A DNA stretch of 64,000 bases from Planktothrix tepida PCC 9214 (GCF_900009145.1 NZ_LN889782.1:1471269-1535268); one strand, 5' to 3'; counted from the stretch's first letter, positions 25,288 through 34,335 are shown. The notes: a model not told the origin generated them from the letters alone. Numbers and translations are program-made.

Positions 25288-26012
25288 CGTTTTTACTGCT
25301 AATTGAAACCTTACCTAACAACTAAACCGGAATCTATCAGCGTATCCTAAATATTACATCTAGGCTTTAGCTTCTGACTCCATCTCTGGCCCTCATAACA
25401 TACGCTTTAGATTTGTAGCTACCTAACAGTATTCGACCACTGTAGGAGTATATGAGGGGTTTTAACGTTCCTTGAAAATGGGTTTATTGCCTTTAGAATC
25501 ATCCTATCTGCCGGGGTACTTTTGGGAGTCTAAGTAAGTGTTATACGGAATTAACCTTACCTTTTATAGAGGGTTTGTTGAGCCCCCTACCTTTTCCCCT
25601 TGTTCTTTTGAACGCAGCGTAATCAAGTCAATTTCGCTACTTAATTTTTACGACAGTTCAAGCCGGATGTTTACTTTCGTTATTCTTGGGCAATTGGCTA
25701 GAGAAATTCTTAGATTTTGACTTAAATCCGTTTTCCCGTTACTCCCAGCTTCAGTGTTTTGATAATCAGTCTGACACTGTGGGAATTGCCGAATCTCTTT
25801 GGAATAGGCTACCGTACTTTATTATTCGGAAAGCCGCACCATTGACTCCGAGATTGACCTTCCTTTAAGGTCACATTTTCAAAGTTAAGATAGATTTAAT
25901 TGGATTTACTATTGATTTAGCATCAATTACCAATTGTCTGAACCTATCTCCCTGCTTACGTTTCGGTGTTTAAACCTAAACTTTGGCAGGAACGTCTCGC
26001 ACTCCGTAACAA

Positions 26013-26018
26013 ATTATA
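26013..26018 (-). promoter_or_regulatory. Candidate -10 box (TATAAT) upstream of the intron
   Basis: On the minus strand a perfect TATAAT ends 10 bp before the intron's 5' splice site. A -35 match is weak. If this is the promoter of the DUF6825-aarF operon, transcription would begin within a few bases of the intron. Confidence 0.45.
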
Positions 26019-26110
26019 ACCCGCCTTTCTCATCTTCGGCTTCTATCCAGGCAGAAATACTTCTGTAGAAACTTTGTATGTAGTGGAGGTTTGGAGTCTG
26101 ATTCCCCTGA

Positions 26111-26185
26111 TGGCCCTCTAGGTTGTCCTTGTCTTTGTTCCCCAAGAGTTGATCCTCACCCAAAGCCCCGGAAAGGTTATGATTA
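26111..26185 (-). pseudogene. Decayed fragment of RTX repeat coding sequence
   Basis: These 75 bp match 26552-26628, inside the RTX-repeat part of the neighbouring gene, at roughly 80% identity by eye. Read on the minus strand they encode a degraded LSGALGEDQLLGN-like repeat. The fragment lies after the stop codon of the RTX gene and shows no start of its own. It is probably the leftover of an earlier, longer repeat region or of a partial duplication. Confidence 0.7.
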
Positions 26186-26208
26186 ACAAACTGATCCCTG
26201 ATTCGGTG

Positions 26209-27846
26209 TTAACCCAGTAAGAAATTGTTAGCGTTAATTTGAGTCGAATTAACTCCTAATAATTGAGCCAATACTTGTTGAGTTGAAGCTAATTTAATTA
26301 AAGTATTGGTATTATCTTGACCTAAGGTTAACTGTTCAAAGCTTAATCCTCCGGTTAAGACGATCAAATCTTCTCCAGGGATAAAGTCAGTCATCACATC
26401 ATTACCTGAACTAGCGGCCATATAGAACTGGTCTGCACCGACACCTCCGGTCAAGGTATCATCCCCATTATCTCCCGATAACAGGTCATTATCCGCACCA
26501 CCGGACAGGTTATCATTGTCTTGACCTCCATACAGATTATCATTCCCTTCATTGCCTTCTAGGTTGTCATTGCCTTTGTTCCCAAAAATTTGATCCTGAC
26601 CCAAACCCCCGGAGAGGTTATCATTGTCTTGACCGCCATAGAGGAGATCTTGATCATCACCTCCATTGAGTTGATCATCATTTTGATTGCCAAATAAGGT
26701 ATCATTACCTTGCTCCCCATTAATCCCATCATTACCGCTATTTCCAAAGACTAAATCATCCCCAATTCCGACGCTAATCGGATCATTTCCAGCCGTTCCA
26801 TAAATTGTATCGTTTGTATTTGGGGTTGGAGTTGGGGTTGGGGTAATATTTGAAGATAGGGTCGCTTTATAAATTTCCCAATCGTTACCATCCGAACCTT
26901 GCCAGATGATATTATTGCCAGAAATATCATAGTTCTTATCCTCAGAATTATTATTCGTTAACTGGAGGATACTACTGCCATCGTAAGCGTAAATTTCATA
27001 ATCATTTCCATCAAAAGTCTCCCAAACAATATTATTGCCTGATATTTTAGGATACTCATCAGCCTCAGTATTATTGGTTAATTGAACGGTATTAATCCCA
27101 TTATAAAGATAAATTTCATAATCAGTCCCATCCCAACCATTCCAAACGACATTATTTCCTGATATTTGGGGAGAATCATCACCCTCAGTATTATTGGTTA
27201 ATTGAGTGGTATTAATTCCATTGTAAAGATAAACTTCATAATCATTTCCATCCCAACCAAACCAAACGACATTATTTCCTGATATTTCGGGTTCTAGTTC
27301 TTCATAGTCATTATTAGTCAGTTGAGTGGTATTAACCCCATTGTAAAGATAAATTTCATAATCAGTCCCATCCCAACCAGACCAAATGACATTATTACCT
27401 GATATTCTGGGATCACGTACTTCTTTATATATATTGAGTTCCTCAGAGTCATTCTTAGGCAGTTGAATGACATTAGCCCCATTGTAAAGATAAATTTCAT
27501 TGCCGCTTGGCCAGACGACATTATTACCAGATATTTGAGGATTGCCGTTATAATTTGTGTTATACGAATTATCACTCAATTCAATTGTGGTGCTGCCATT
27601 ATATAAGTAAATACTTGAAACTCCAGATAATCCCCCGGAGTACCAGACGATATTATTACCTGAAATTTCTGCATTTTCATTGCTAAAATAACTATTAGTC
27701 AAGGGAATACTATTAGCACCATCATGATAATAGATTTGATAGGCAGACCCATCCCACTGATGCCAAGCAACCTGATTGTCTGAAAGACTAGGACGCTCAT
27801 CATCAGCGTTATTATTAGTCAATTGAAGCGTTGTAAAACTAGACAT
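26209..27846 (-). CDS. Beta-propeller plus RTX calcium-binding protein
   Basis: A 545-aa surface or secreted protein. Residues about 1-330 are a tandem array of a roughly 40-residue unit ending in ISGNNVVWxGWDGxDYEIYLYNG followed by QLTNN, a TolB-like propeller repeat (about eight copies). At the DNA level four central units repeat every 120 bp. A TPTPTPNT linker follows. Residues about 345-480 are RTX nonapeptide repeats (GGxGNDxLxG type), which bind Ca2+ in a beta-roll. The C-terminal 70 residues (GNDVMTDFIPGEDLIVLTGG...) are the usual end of type I secreted proteins. There is no N-terminal signal, as expected for type I export. AAGGAGT precedes the ATG. Confidence 0.88.
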   Translation of the reverse strand: MSSFTTLQLTNNNADDERPSLSDNQVAWHQWDGSAYQIYYHDGANSIPLTNSYFSNENAEISGNNIVWYSGGLSGVSSIYLYNGSTTIELSDNSYNTNYNGNPQISGNNVVWPSGNEIYLYNGANVIQLPKNDSEELNIYKEVRDPRISGNNVIWSGWDGTDYEIYLYNGVNTTQLTNNDYEELEPEISGNNVVWFGWDGNDYEVYLYNGINTTQLTNNTEGDDSPQISGNNVVWNGWDGTDYEIYLYNGINTVQLTNNTEADEYPKISGNNIVWETFDGNDYEIYAYDGSSILQLTNNNSEDKNYDISGNNIIWQGSDGNDWEIYKATLSSNITPTPTPTPNTNDTIYGTAGNDPISVGIGDDLVFGNSGNDGINGEQGNDTLFGNQNDDQLNGGDDQDLLYGGQDNDNLSGGLGQDQIFGNKGNDNLEGNEGNDNLYGGQDNDNLSGGADNDLLSGDNGDDTLTGGVGADQFYMAASSGNDVMTDFIPGEDLIVLTGGLSFEQLTLGQDNTNTLIKLASTQQVLAQLLGVNSTQINANNFLLG

Positions 27847-28401
27847 CTTCTTACTCCTTCATTCATTGTTAGCACTGGTTGATTTTGGGTACGACAGGCA
27901 AACAATAAAAACCAAATTGATATCATCCACAGGATGATCTCGTAGGACAAATTTATTGGGCAAGTTGTCCCCTATGATTAACAGGAGAAAACAGTAAAAG
28001 AGATCAGATGTGGAGATAGGATTACCTGTTATTAGTTAATAATAACATTAAAGTAATAACACAAGTTGCTAGTTACAAATCTTATGATTTTGAACCCTCC
28101 TAAGCTAATAACAAGCAACTTATATTCCATCTTTAAATGTTTGCTACACATCCGTATTGTGTAGAGACGCGCCATGGCGCGTCTCTACCGATGGCGCGTC
28201 TCTACCGATGGCGCGTCTCTACCGATGGCGCGTCTCTACCGATGGCGCGTCTCTACCGATGCAACGTCTCTACCGATGCAACGTCTCTAGGGGTTTAGGG
28301 AGCATAAGTAGCACCGATTTCAGGATTTCATATTAGATTAATAAAGAATCAGGAATTAATCAGAATTTTGGAGATTTTGAGATCACCATAGTCCAACCCA
28401 C
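27847..28401. other. Intergenic region before the RTX gene
   Basis: No gene is seen in these 555 bp. The part next to the RTX gene (27847-28140) should hold its promoter and is AT-rich. The rest holds the palindrome and tandem array described separately (28161-28290). Confidence 0.55.
28161..28290. repeat. Palindrome with 17-bp tandem array
   Basis: A perfect 28-bp palindrome, centred on CCATGG with arms GTAGAGACGCGCCA and its complement, spans 28161-28188. Its right half is expanded into tandem 17-bp units ATGGCGCGTCTCTACCG starting at 28174: five exact units, then one variant with GCAAC in place of GCGCG, then a truncated variant ending at 28290. There are no spacers, so it is not a CRISPR. 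The GTCTCTAC core belongs to a dispersed repeat found in many filamentous cyanobacteria. Confidence 0.92.
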
Positions 28402-29100
28402 TTAGTCGGGATTAATTCCTAATGCTCTGAGTTGTTCGGCTAAACGTTCGGCCCGTTGACGTTCGGTTTCAGCCCGTTGACGTTCGGTTTCCGCTAAGGT
28501 TTGAGCTTGGAGTGCAGCTTCTTCTGGAGTGGGAATTAATTCACCTTCTGGACTAAAATAACGCAATTGATTGTTATAAATTCCCAAATATAACCCTAAT
28601 ACATGACTCCATAATAACCCTGATTCATTCATTAAAATCGGTTGATATTCTTCACCGCTTAAGCGAAATCCTGCTAACTCTAAATCTTCTGGAGAAAACC
28701 AGAAATATTCTGGGGTTCTAAACCGATTTTGATATAGGTTTTTCTTTTCTTGTCGATCAACTTTAGCGGTAGAATCTGACAGTAATTCGATAATAATATC
28801 AGGATATTTCCCATCTTCTTGCCAAACGACCCAAGACCGACGAGGACGTTTAACCGTATTTTTAGCTACAAAAAAATCCAGCCCTCTGAATTCTCGATTT
28901 TTGAGTTGTTGTTGACTATAATAGATGGTTAAATTAGCTCCAATAAAATAATCTTCTCGATCTCGCCAGAGCCAATCTAAACCAGCGACTAACAAGGCTA
29001 ATTGTAAATAATGTAAAGAACTTTCCATCTCCGGTTCATCACTTTCTAGTTGACTGGTATCTGGCATTAAATCTGCGATTTGTTGAGCGGTTAGTGCCAT
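28402..29100 (-). CDS. Uma2 family (DUF820) endonuclease-like protein
   Basis: A 232-aa PD-(D/E)XK-fold protein of the Uma2 family, very numerous in cyanobacteria. The nuclease core is visible: GKYPDIIIELLSDSTAKVDRQEKK, with the Asp, the Glu and a Lys. N- and C-terminal flanks are typical (YFIGANLTIYY; PEYFWFSPEDLEL). The end is a charged coiled coil with repeated ETERQRAE units. The ATG at 29100 has GGAG upstream at good spacing; an ATG 15 bp earlier lacks a site. The target is unknown. Confidence 0.88.
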   Translation of the reverse strand: MALTAQQIADLMPDTSQLESDEPEMESSLHYLQLALLVAGLDWLWRDREDYFIGANLTIYYSQQQLKNREFRGLDFFVAKNTVKRPRRSWVVWQEDGKYPDIIIELLSDSTAKVDRQEKKNLYQNRFRTPEYFWFSPEDLELAGFRLSGEEYQPILMNESGLLWSHVLGLYLGIYNNQLRYFSPEGELIPTPEEAALQAQTLAETERQRAETERQRAERLAEQLRALGINPD

Positions 29101-29134
29101 TGGGTTTATCTCCATTATTGAAAGAGGTAACAGG

Positions 29135-29208
29135 GAATTACGAATTACGAATTACGAATTACGAATTACGAATTACGAATTACGAATTACGAATTACGAA
29201 TTACGAAT
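29135..29208. repeat. Heptamer array (AATTACG)n, about ten copies
   Basis: Ten or so uninterrupted copies of a 7-bp unit (AATTACG) lie between the Uma2 and rimK genes, upstream of Uma2. It is a simple STRR array with no spacer and no hairpin. Confidence 0.93.
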
Positions 29209-29277
29209 GGGCAATCTTGCTATAGGGTTAATACTTTTGACTATTTTATATCAAGTTTAAATGATTATATTATATAA

Positions 29278-30249
29278 CTAATGCTCAAACCCTGGGGGTG
29301 TGTTCTTCTTTTTTTTTCTGTTCCCGATTTCCTGGGAAGCACTGAGCTTGTCGAAGTGTTCCCGATTCCCTCCTATCATTACATTTTTTTCCAGAAATTC
29401 AATAATTTTATCCGATACATCAATTCCAGTAATCATCTCAATGCCTTCAAGTCCGGGGGATGAATTAACTTCTAAAACCAAAGGGCCTTTATCAGATCGA
29501 ATCATATCGACTCCTGCTACTTTTAATCCCATCACTTTTGCTGATTTAATAGCCATATTGCGTTCTTCGGTCGTTAATTTAACATTTTCTGCTTTCCCAC
29601 CTCGATGCAAATTAGCCCGAAATTCTCCAGGGTTACTCAAGCGTTTCATGGCTGCAATCACTTTATCTCCAATCACAAAACAGCGCAAATCAGAACCCTC
29701 TGCCTCATGAATAAATTCCTGAACTAAAATATCAATATTTAATCCTTGGAACGCTTCAATAATTGATTTAGCAGATTGATAAGTATCCGCTAAAATTACT
29801 CCCATTCCTTGAGTTCCTTCTAACAATTTAATAATTAAAGGTGCTCCTCCAACCAGGTTAATTAAACTATCAATATCTTTTAAAGACGTTGCAAATCCGG
29901 TTTTCGGTAATTTAACTCCTTCCTGGGCTAATGCTTGCAACGCATTCAATTTATCACGGGAACGAGTAATACCTTGGGATTGATTTAAGGTAAACATTCC
30001 CATTAGTTCAAATTGACGGACAATTACGGTTCCATAAAAGGTTTTTGATGCCCCAATTCGAGGAATAACTGCATCAAATTTTCCTAAAGGTTTTCCTTCG
30101 TAAATAATTGCAGGATTTTTAGAATTAAGCGAAATATGACATCTTAAATAATCAATAATCTGTATCTCATGACCCCGTTGTTCCCCAGCTTGTCTAAGTC
30201 TTCTAGTCGAATACAGGGAACTATCTTGGGATAAGATCGCAATTTTCAT
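29278..30249 (-). CDS. rimK: RimK-type ATP-grasp ligase
   Basis: A 323-aa ATP-grasp enzyme of the RimK family, which adds glutamates to ribosomal protein S6 or makes related peptide bonds. The core shows [41 protein letters not shown] and the Mg-binding [14 protein letters not shown]. The family normally ends soon after IIEFLEKN. Here about 29 extra residues (ending [12 protein letters not shown]) are read from a repeat sequence, so the C-terminus is odd. The zinc-protease-like partner gene lies just upstream on the same strand, the common RimK-partner pairing. Confidence 0.9.
   Translation of the reverse strand: MKIAILSQDSSLYSTRRLRQAGEQRGHEIQIIDYLRCHISLNSKNPAIIYEGKPLGKFDAVIPRIGASKTFYGTVIVRQFELMGMFTLNQSQGITRSRDKLNALQALAQEGVKLPKTGFATSLKDIDSLINLVGGAPLIIKLLEGTQGMGVILADTYQSAKSIIEAFQGLNIDILVQEFIHEAEGSDLRCFVIGDKVIAAMKRLSNPGEFRANLHRGGKAENVKLTTEERNMAIKSAKVMGLKVAGVDMIRSDKGPLVLEVNSSPGLEGIEMITGIDVSDKIIEFLEKNVMIGGNREHFDKLSASQEIGNRKKKKNTPPGFEH
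29340..29358. repeat. REP-like element CACTGAGCTTGTCGAAGTG
   Basis: A 19-bp imperfect palindrome typical of REP-like elements (CACTTCGACAAGCTCAGTG on the other strand). It is flanked by direct repeats of TTCCCGATT (29321-29329 and 29359-29367) and lies inside the 3' end of rimK. Confidence 0.75.
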
Positions 30250-30285
30250 AACAAAAAATTAGTCTTGGCTGCTGCGTTTTTTATG

Positions 30286-30738
30286 TTATTGAGAATCACT
30301 TAAAAAGGATTGATGACAAGCAATTAAAAACCGTCCTTTAAGGGCTTGCCTTCCTAATAACATCCGAAATCCCATAGCATCTCGATTTGTTAAAGTTAAT
30401 TCCATTAACCATCGTTTTCCCATCAGTTCAATATCCGTTAAAATCACAGGGCGTAATTCCGTCTGTCCGCCCGAATTACGGACGGGACGGTATTCCAGTA
30501 AGTCCACTTCAGCACTCACCGTATTGATGGTATCCCGTTGGATGGGATGTACCTTAAACCGAACCCGTCGTTTACCCGGAGAAGGTTCGCCAGGGGTCTC
30601 TACAATCTGAATATCAAAAGCGTGCAAACTCGATGAACGTGCACCTGTATCAATTTTGGCTTTAATTTTTCCAATCCCCAAATCTGGCAACGCCACCCAT
30701 TCCCGCCATCCAATTATTAGTAATTTGGTTTTAGTCAT
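30286..30738 (-). CDS. RimK-associated retropepsin-like protease
   Basis: A 150-aa protein of the family annotated as RimK/LysX ATP-dependent zinc protease, now thought to be a retropepsin-like aspartic protease. The active-site motif KIDTGARSSSLHAF is clear at about residue 25. The motif LLEYRPVRNSGG and the ending MGFRMLLGRQALKGRFLI fit the family. The ATG at 30738 was chosen over an upstream in-frame ATG at 30762. The gene lies 36 bp upstream of rimK on the same strand, so they are probably one operon and one pathway of glutamate-peptide metabolism. Confidence 0.85.
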   Translation of the reverse strand: MTKTKLLIIGWREWVALPDLGIGKIKAKIDTGARSSSLHAFDIQIVETPGEPSPGKRRVRFKVHPIQRDTINTVSAEVDLLEYRPVRNSGGQTELRPVILTDIELMGKRWLMELTLTNRDAMGFRMLLGRQALKGRFLIACHQSFLSDSQ

Positions 30739-30814
30739 CGTTAGCTGTTGACTGTTGAACACTCCTTTTTTCTGATTAACTTTCCCATTCCCTGATTTCC
30801 TATCCCCCTATGAT

Positions 30815-31123
30815 TTACTTTCGCTTTTGCGGTTTTGTTTTCACGCTAATGGGGCCATTAACAATCGCTTGACAAGCTAATCGATAGGTATCCGGTTTTT
30901 TCCTAAGAATGCGTTCTTCTGCGTCTGTGCGCGGAGAAACATTGTCCATCCCTTCTACAATTTCCACAATACAAGTGCCACACTGACCATAACCCCCACA
31001 GTTCATCATTTTGCCAGTGAAGGTATATAAGTCTATGCGGTTTTCTAGGGCTTTAAGTCTTAAGTTAGCCCCATCGGCTGCGATCACGTCCTGATTTTCA
31101 TTCACGAATTTGATATTAGCCAT
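30815..31123 (-). CDS. [2Fe-2S] ferredoxin
   Basis: A 102-aa plant-type ferredoxin-like electron carrier. The cluster ligands are C42, C48 and C51 ([10 protein letters not shown]) and C84 (RLACQA). The CX5CX2C spacing with a distant fourth Cys matches the [2Fe-2S] family, but the acidic surface of photosynthetic PetF is only partly kept and the C-terminus is basic (VKTKPQKRK). It may serve a dedicated partner rather than photosystem I. The neighbouring genes do not tell which. Confidence 0.9.
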
Positions 31124-31225
31124 TTCAATTGCAATGTCCTAGCTTAATGAACATAACCTCTCTCTAAATTATTACAGAATGTTAACAAATGGGTTGTCAG
31201 TTATCCGTTAACCGTTAACGAATAA

Positions 31226-33601
31226 CTAAAGCGGATAATCTGACAGAATATTACCCGGAAGGTTGCTGACGGCTCGTTGTAAGGAGGACAGAGCACGGTT
31301 ATAGCCAATAATGGCGTTGAGGAGTCGGTTTTGAGCGCGGGTTAAGTCCGTTTCCTGGTTAATCACTTCTAACTGAGTTCCCACCCCAGCTTGAAAGCGT
31401 AAACGAGCTAAACGTAAAGCTTCCGTTGCTTCTTCCACCCCTAAACTAGCGGTTTGAATATTATCAAAGTTGGCTTGTAGGTCATAGTAAGCTCGTTCCA
31501 CATCTAAACGAATTTGATTGAGTAATTGATCAAAACGTTCGTCAGCGATGCCAATATCTAACTCCCTCTGTCTAGCCTGAGCTTTGGCTGCACCCCCATC
31601 AAAGAAATTCCAAGAAAACTGAACTTGAGCTTCATAACCGTCGGCCCAACCTTGGTTAGCGGTATAACTCGGATCATCATTAATAAATCCCAAAACGTTA
31701 TAACTCGCGGCTAGGGTAACATTAGGCCGGGTAGCAGCTAAGGCGGCTCGTCGTAACTGTTGAGCGCGATCGCGTTCCGCTAACTGTTCTTCTAATTCAG
31801 CCCGATTATTGTAGGCTTGAACAATGGTATCTTCTAGGGTTAAATCCCAAGCTCCCGCCAAAGCAATCGGATCAGCGGCTAATAAATTTGAATTTTCATC
31901 AATATTCAAAATCGCTGCTAATTCTCGCCGACTTTGCAGTTGATTTCGCCGTGAATTGGTCAGATCCTGTTGGGCATTTGCCAGGGTAACACGAGCTTGC
32001 AACACTTCAAAACGGGTTCCCACACCCGCCCGTTCCAAGGCTTCTGCATCCTCTAAACTCTTCTGGGAGTTCCGTACCGCAGCCGCTTGAATTTCAACAG
32101 CAGCATCGGCTTCTTGTAGATTGTAATAGGCACGAGCCACATCAAATCGAACTTCTTCTATGGCCGTTTCTAACCTTAACTCAAAAATGCGTAACTGTTC
32201 TTCTGAAGCCCGAATTCTGGAACCTCTCAATCCATTTATCCCTAAGTCATACTGCAATTGCAGGGAATTATCAAAGGAATAGGTTCCATAAAAAGTCTGA
32301 AACGGCAATTGATCAGCCTGTTCAGGATTATTAAAACGCTGAACTCGGATAGCGCGGTTCCTAGCTCGAACTTGTAAGTCTTGCAGTGCAGAAACAGTCC
32401 GACCAAAACTGGAACGAAAGATCAAACTTGGATATAAATCGGCTTGATTTTCCCTCAAAGCTGCCAAGTTTTGTTCGACTTGTAGTTGGGCAATGCTGAC
32501 ATTTTCATTATTGCGAATTGCTAAATCAATCGCTTGTTGTAACGTCACCGGAACGGTTTCCTCAATATTAACTTGATCGGGTAAGGTAGGCCTATACAAG
32601 GGATTGGGACTCGGAAACAGAATGGCCGGGGGATTGGTTTGTAACGTTCCGTTGGGCGTCGGTGGCGGAAAGGGTGTTGTCGGGGGGGTAAGGTCAGGAA
32701 CTGTCAAGGCAGGGGTACTGACTTGAGCCAGTTGAGTGGGTTGAGATTGTCTTTCTCTATCACTTGAAGGTAATAAAGGAGAAGTCAGGGTTGCAGCCTG
32801 GGTAGAGGGATTGGGTAATGCGGTTTCCACCTGTAACGGCAGGTTACTTTCTGCTGATAAGGAATTATTTCTTAAGGGATGGGGTAAGTTAAAATTAGGG
32901 GTTTGACTAGGGGTTTGGGTCTGTACACTGTCTCCTGATCCGGTTGTGTTGGACGTCAAGGTTGTACTCGGTTGCGTCACAGAAGGTTGTTCTGAAGTTG
33001 CATGAGCAACAGTCGATACCGTCGAGGGTGAAACAGGCTGTTGAGGGGTTTTTGTAGGATTTTGTTTAAAAACTGGGGCGGGTGATTCGGATCCCCCAGA
33101 GGATTTCGGTGTCGCGAAATTCTCGATCAAGCGATGGCTTGAAGCAGCTACAGGTTGAGATTTTGTCGGATTTTGCTTAAATGTTGAGGTTAGGATTTCT
33201 AAAGGTAAAGACCCCTGATCAGCAACCCTTGATTCCATAGATGGGGAAACGCTTGTTCGGTGGTGGTTTTGATAGGGAAGTTCAGATGTAGAGACAGAAA
33301 TCTGTTGTCCCTTTTGAGGGTTTTTGTCTAAATTGAGATCTAACGGTACAGCATCAGAAGTCTTCTCCGGGGAATCAGTCGCCTTTGGAGATAAGGACTC
33401 AAGGTTGGCTTCTGGTTCTATAGGAGCCGTAGGATAAGAGTCTTGAGGATTTTGTTTAAACTCTTGGGATTGAGTTGTGTTTGAGTTGGACGAATTATCT
33501 TGAGATTCAATGGGGGAAGGAACAGCCGTTCCTGGCCCCACATTGATTAATGTAATTGCTCCACTCACTCCCACAGCCATCAAATTACGAAGAACGGACA
33601 T
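31226..33601 (-). CDS. TolC-type outer-membrane efflux protein with long linker
   Basis: A 791-aa protein. Residues 1-28 are a signal peptide. Residues about 30-345 are a Pro/Ser/Thr/Gln-rich, low-complexity stretch with three repeats of FKQNP (plus a related LDKNP). Residues about 350-790 are the outer-membrane efflux (TolC) domain with two helix-strand repeats (TLQQAIDLAIRNNENVSIAQLQVEQN and TLEDTIVQAYNNRAELEEQ) and long coiled coils. TolC forms the exit channel for RND and type I pumps. An RND operon and an RTX protein needing such a channel lie in this window, but a direct link is inference. Confidence 0.9.
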   Translation of the reverse strand: MSVLRNLMAVGVSGAITLINVGPGTAVPSPIESQDNSSNSNTTQSQEFKQNPQDSYPTAPIEPEANLESLSPKATDSPEKTSDAVPLDLNLDKNPQKGQQISVSTSELPYQNHHRTSVSPSMESRVADQGSLPLEILTSTFKQNPTKSQPVAASSHRLIENFATPKSSGGSESPAPVFKQNPTKTPQQPVSPSTVSTVAHATSEQPSVTQPSTTLTSNTTGSGDSVQTQTPSQTPNFNLPHPLRNNSLSAESNLPLQVETALPNPSTQAATLTSPLLPSSDRERQSQPTQLAQVSTPALTVPDLTPPTTPFPPPTPNGTLQTNPPAILFPSPNPLYRPTLPDQVNIEETVPVTLQQAIDLAIRNNENVSIAQLQVEQNLAALRENQADLYPSLIFRSSFGRTVSALQDLQVRARNRAIRVQRFNNPEQADQLPFQTFYGTYSFDNSLQLQYDLGINGLRGSRIRASEEQLRIFELRLETAIEEVRFDVARAYYNLQEADAAVEIQAAAVRNSQKSLEDAEALERAGVGTRFEVLQARVTLANAQQDLTNSRRNQLQSRRELAAILNIDENSNLLAADPIALAGAWDLTLEDTIVQAYNNRAELEEQLAERDRAQQLRRAALAATRPNVTLAASYNVLGFINDDPSYTANQGWADGYEAQVQFSWNFFDGGAAKAQARQRELDIGIADERFDQLLNQIRLDVERAYYDLQANFDNIQTASLGVEEATEALRLARLRFQAGVGTQLEVINQETDLTRAQNRLLNAIIGYNRALSSLQRAVSNLPGNILSDYPL

Positions 33602-33721
33602 AAGGCTTCTTTTCTGTCTACAAGTCCAGAAACAATTTTAGAGCAAGCGAGCAATATTCCTAAGTTTTTTGGGACTAGCTGGTTTATGAGAACCTTTAGG
33701 CACGACTAGATCTTGATTTCC

Positions 33722-34147
33722 TTAGCAGGCAATTTCTTTTGCTTCTAAGTCTAACAGGCGCAAGAGATTCAGATCGCCCCGTTCAGCCGCCGCTTGACGT
33801 CGCCGCTCTAATAAACGGCATAGATGATCGGAGTGAACTTTGGCTAAGTTTTCGTCGAGAGCTTTCTCAAACGTCACTAACCGCAGTGTTGTACCTTGTC
33901 GTGCTTCTACAGGCTTAATTTCGGTGGGGGTTAAAGGGGTAACTTCCTTGAAGGGATGTTCTGGTTCTGTTTTGCTGTAGGAAACACCCCGATATTTTAG
34001 GGGCTGAGGGGTTTGAGGCACAGGAATATGGCGAGGATAGCTAAACTGTACACCTTGACCCCGATATTTACCTGTTAGTTCGCTTTCCACCACATCAACC
34101 GGGGGAAAAGAGGCATCATACTGATTGCCACGATAGGTGAGTTTCAT
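33722..34147 (-). CDS. DUF4278 protein
   Basis: A 141-aa protein. Residues 1-12 (MKLTYRGNQYD) and about 48-58 (LKYRGVSYSK) carry the DUF4278 pattern twice. The C-terminal half is helical and charged. I chose the ATG at 34147, since the 17 residues before it (from an in-frame start at 34198) do not fit the family. The function is unknown. Confidence 0.78.
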   Translation of the reverse strand: MKLTYRGNQYDASFPPVDVVESELTGKYRGQGVQFSYPRHIPVPQTPQPLKYRGVSYSKTEPEHPFKEVTPLTPTEIKPVEARQGTTLRLVTFEKALDENLAKVHSDHLCRLLERRRQAAAERGDLNLLRLLDLEAKEIAC

Positions 34148-34335
34148 ATCTGTTTCTCCTGACCTTAGTTTTAAAGAGGGATGAGATCTCAAAGACAAAT
34201 TTTAAACGATTTTTTTATTTCTGTATTCATTGTTACACTTTTTCAGGTCAGATGAGCAAACTTAACAAAAATTTATGAAAGTTTCAGGATAAATTAGGAG
34301 GGCGGAGGAGCAGGGGAAGTCAACGGTTAATATTC

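Larger units (their letters stand above)
23477..26002 (-). mobile_element. Group II intron, apparently complete
   Basis: The intron runs from 26002 (5' end GTGCG, the GUGYG consensus) to about 23477 (3' end ...CCCCTAAT). Domain V, 34 nt, is exact at 23520-23553 (GAGCCG...GAUGAAAGUCGC...CGGUUC type) and starts right after the maturase stop codon. Domain VI follows as a GGGGG/CCCCC stem. The 5' exon ends in TACGGA (IBS1), which pairs with a TCCGTA stretch in the intron (25544-25549, minus strand), a candidate EBS1. The protein is intact. The same strand holds DUF6825 and aarF, so the intron lies in their 5' leader. Its total length is about 2.5 kb. It is a retroelement that homes by reverse transcription of spliced-in RNA. 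Confidence 0.88.

Noticed and set aside
26559..27575. Met/Ile-rich frames inside the RTX gene
   Set aside because: They are out-of-frame readings of the repeat array, which gives long open frames by periodicity.
28174..28290. CRISPR-like tandem repeats
   Set aside because: Units of 17 bp follow each other with no spacers and derive from half of a palindrome. There are no cas genes.
29135..29208. Possible CRISPR or origin iterons in the (AATTACG)n array
   Set aside because: The unit is 7 bp with no spacer and no DnaA-box sequence or replication gene nearby. It is a simple STRR.
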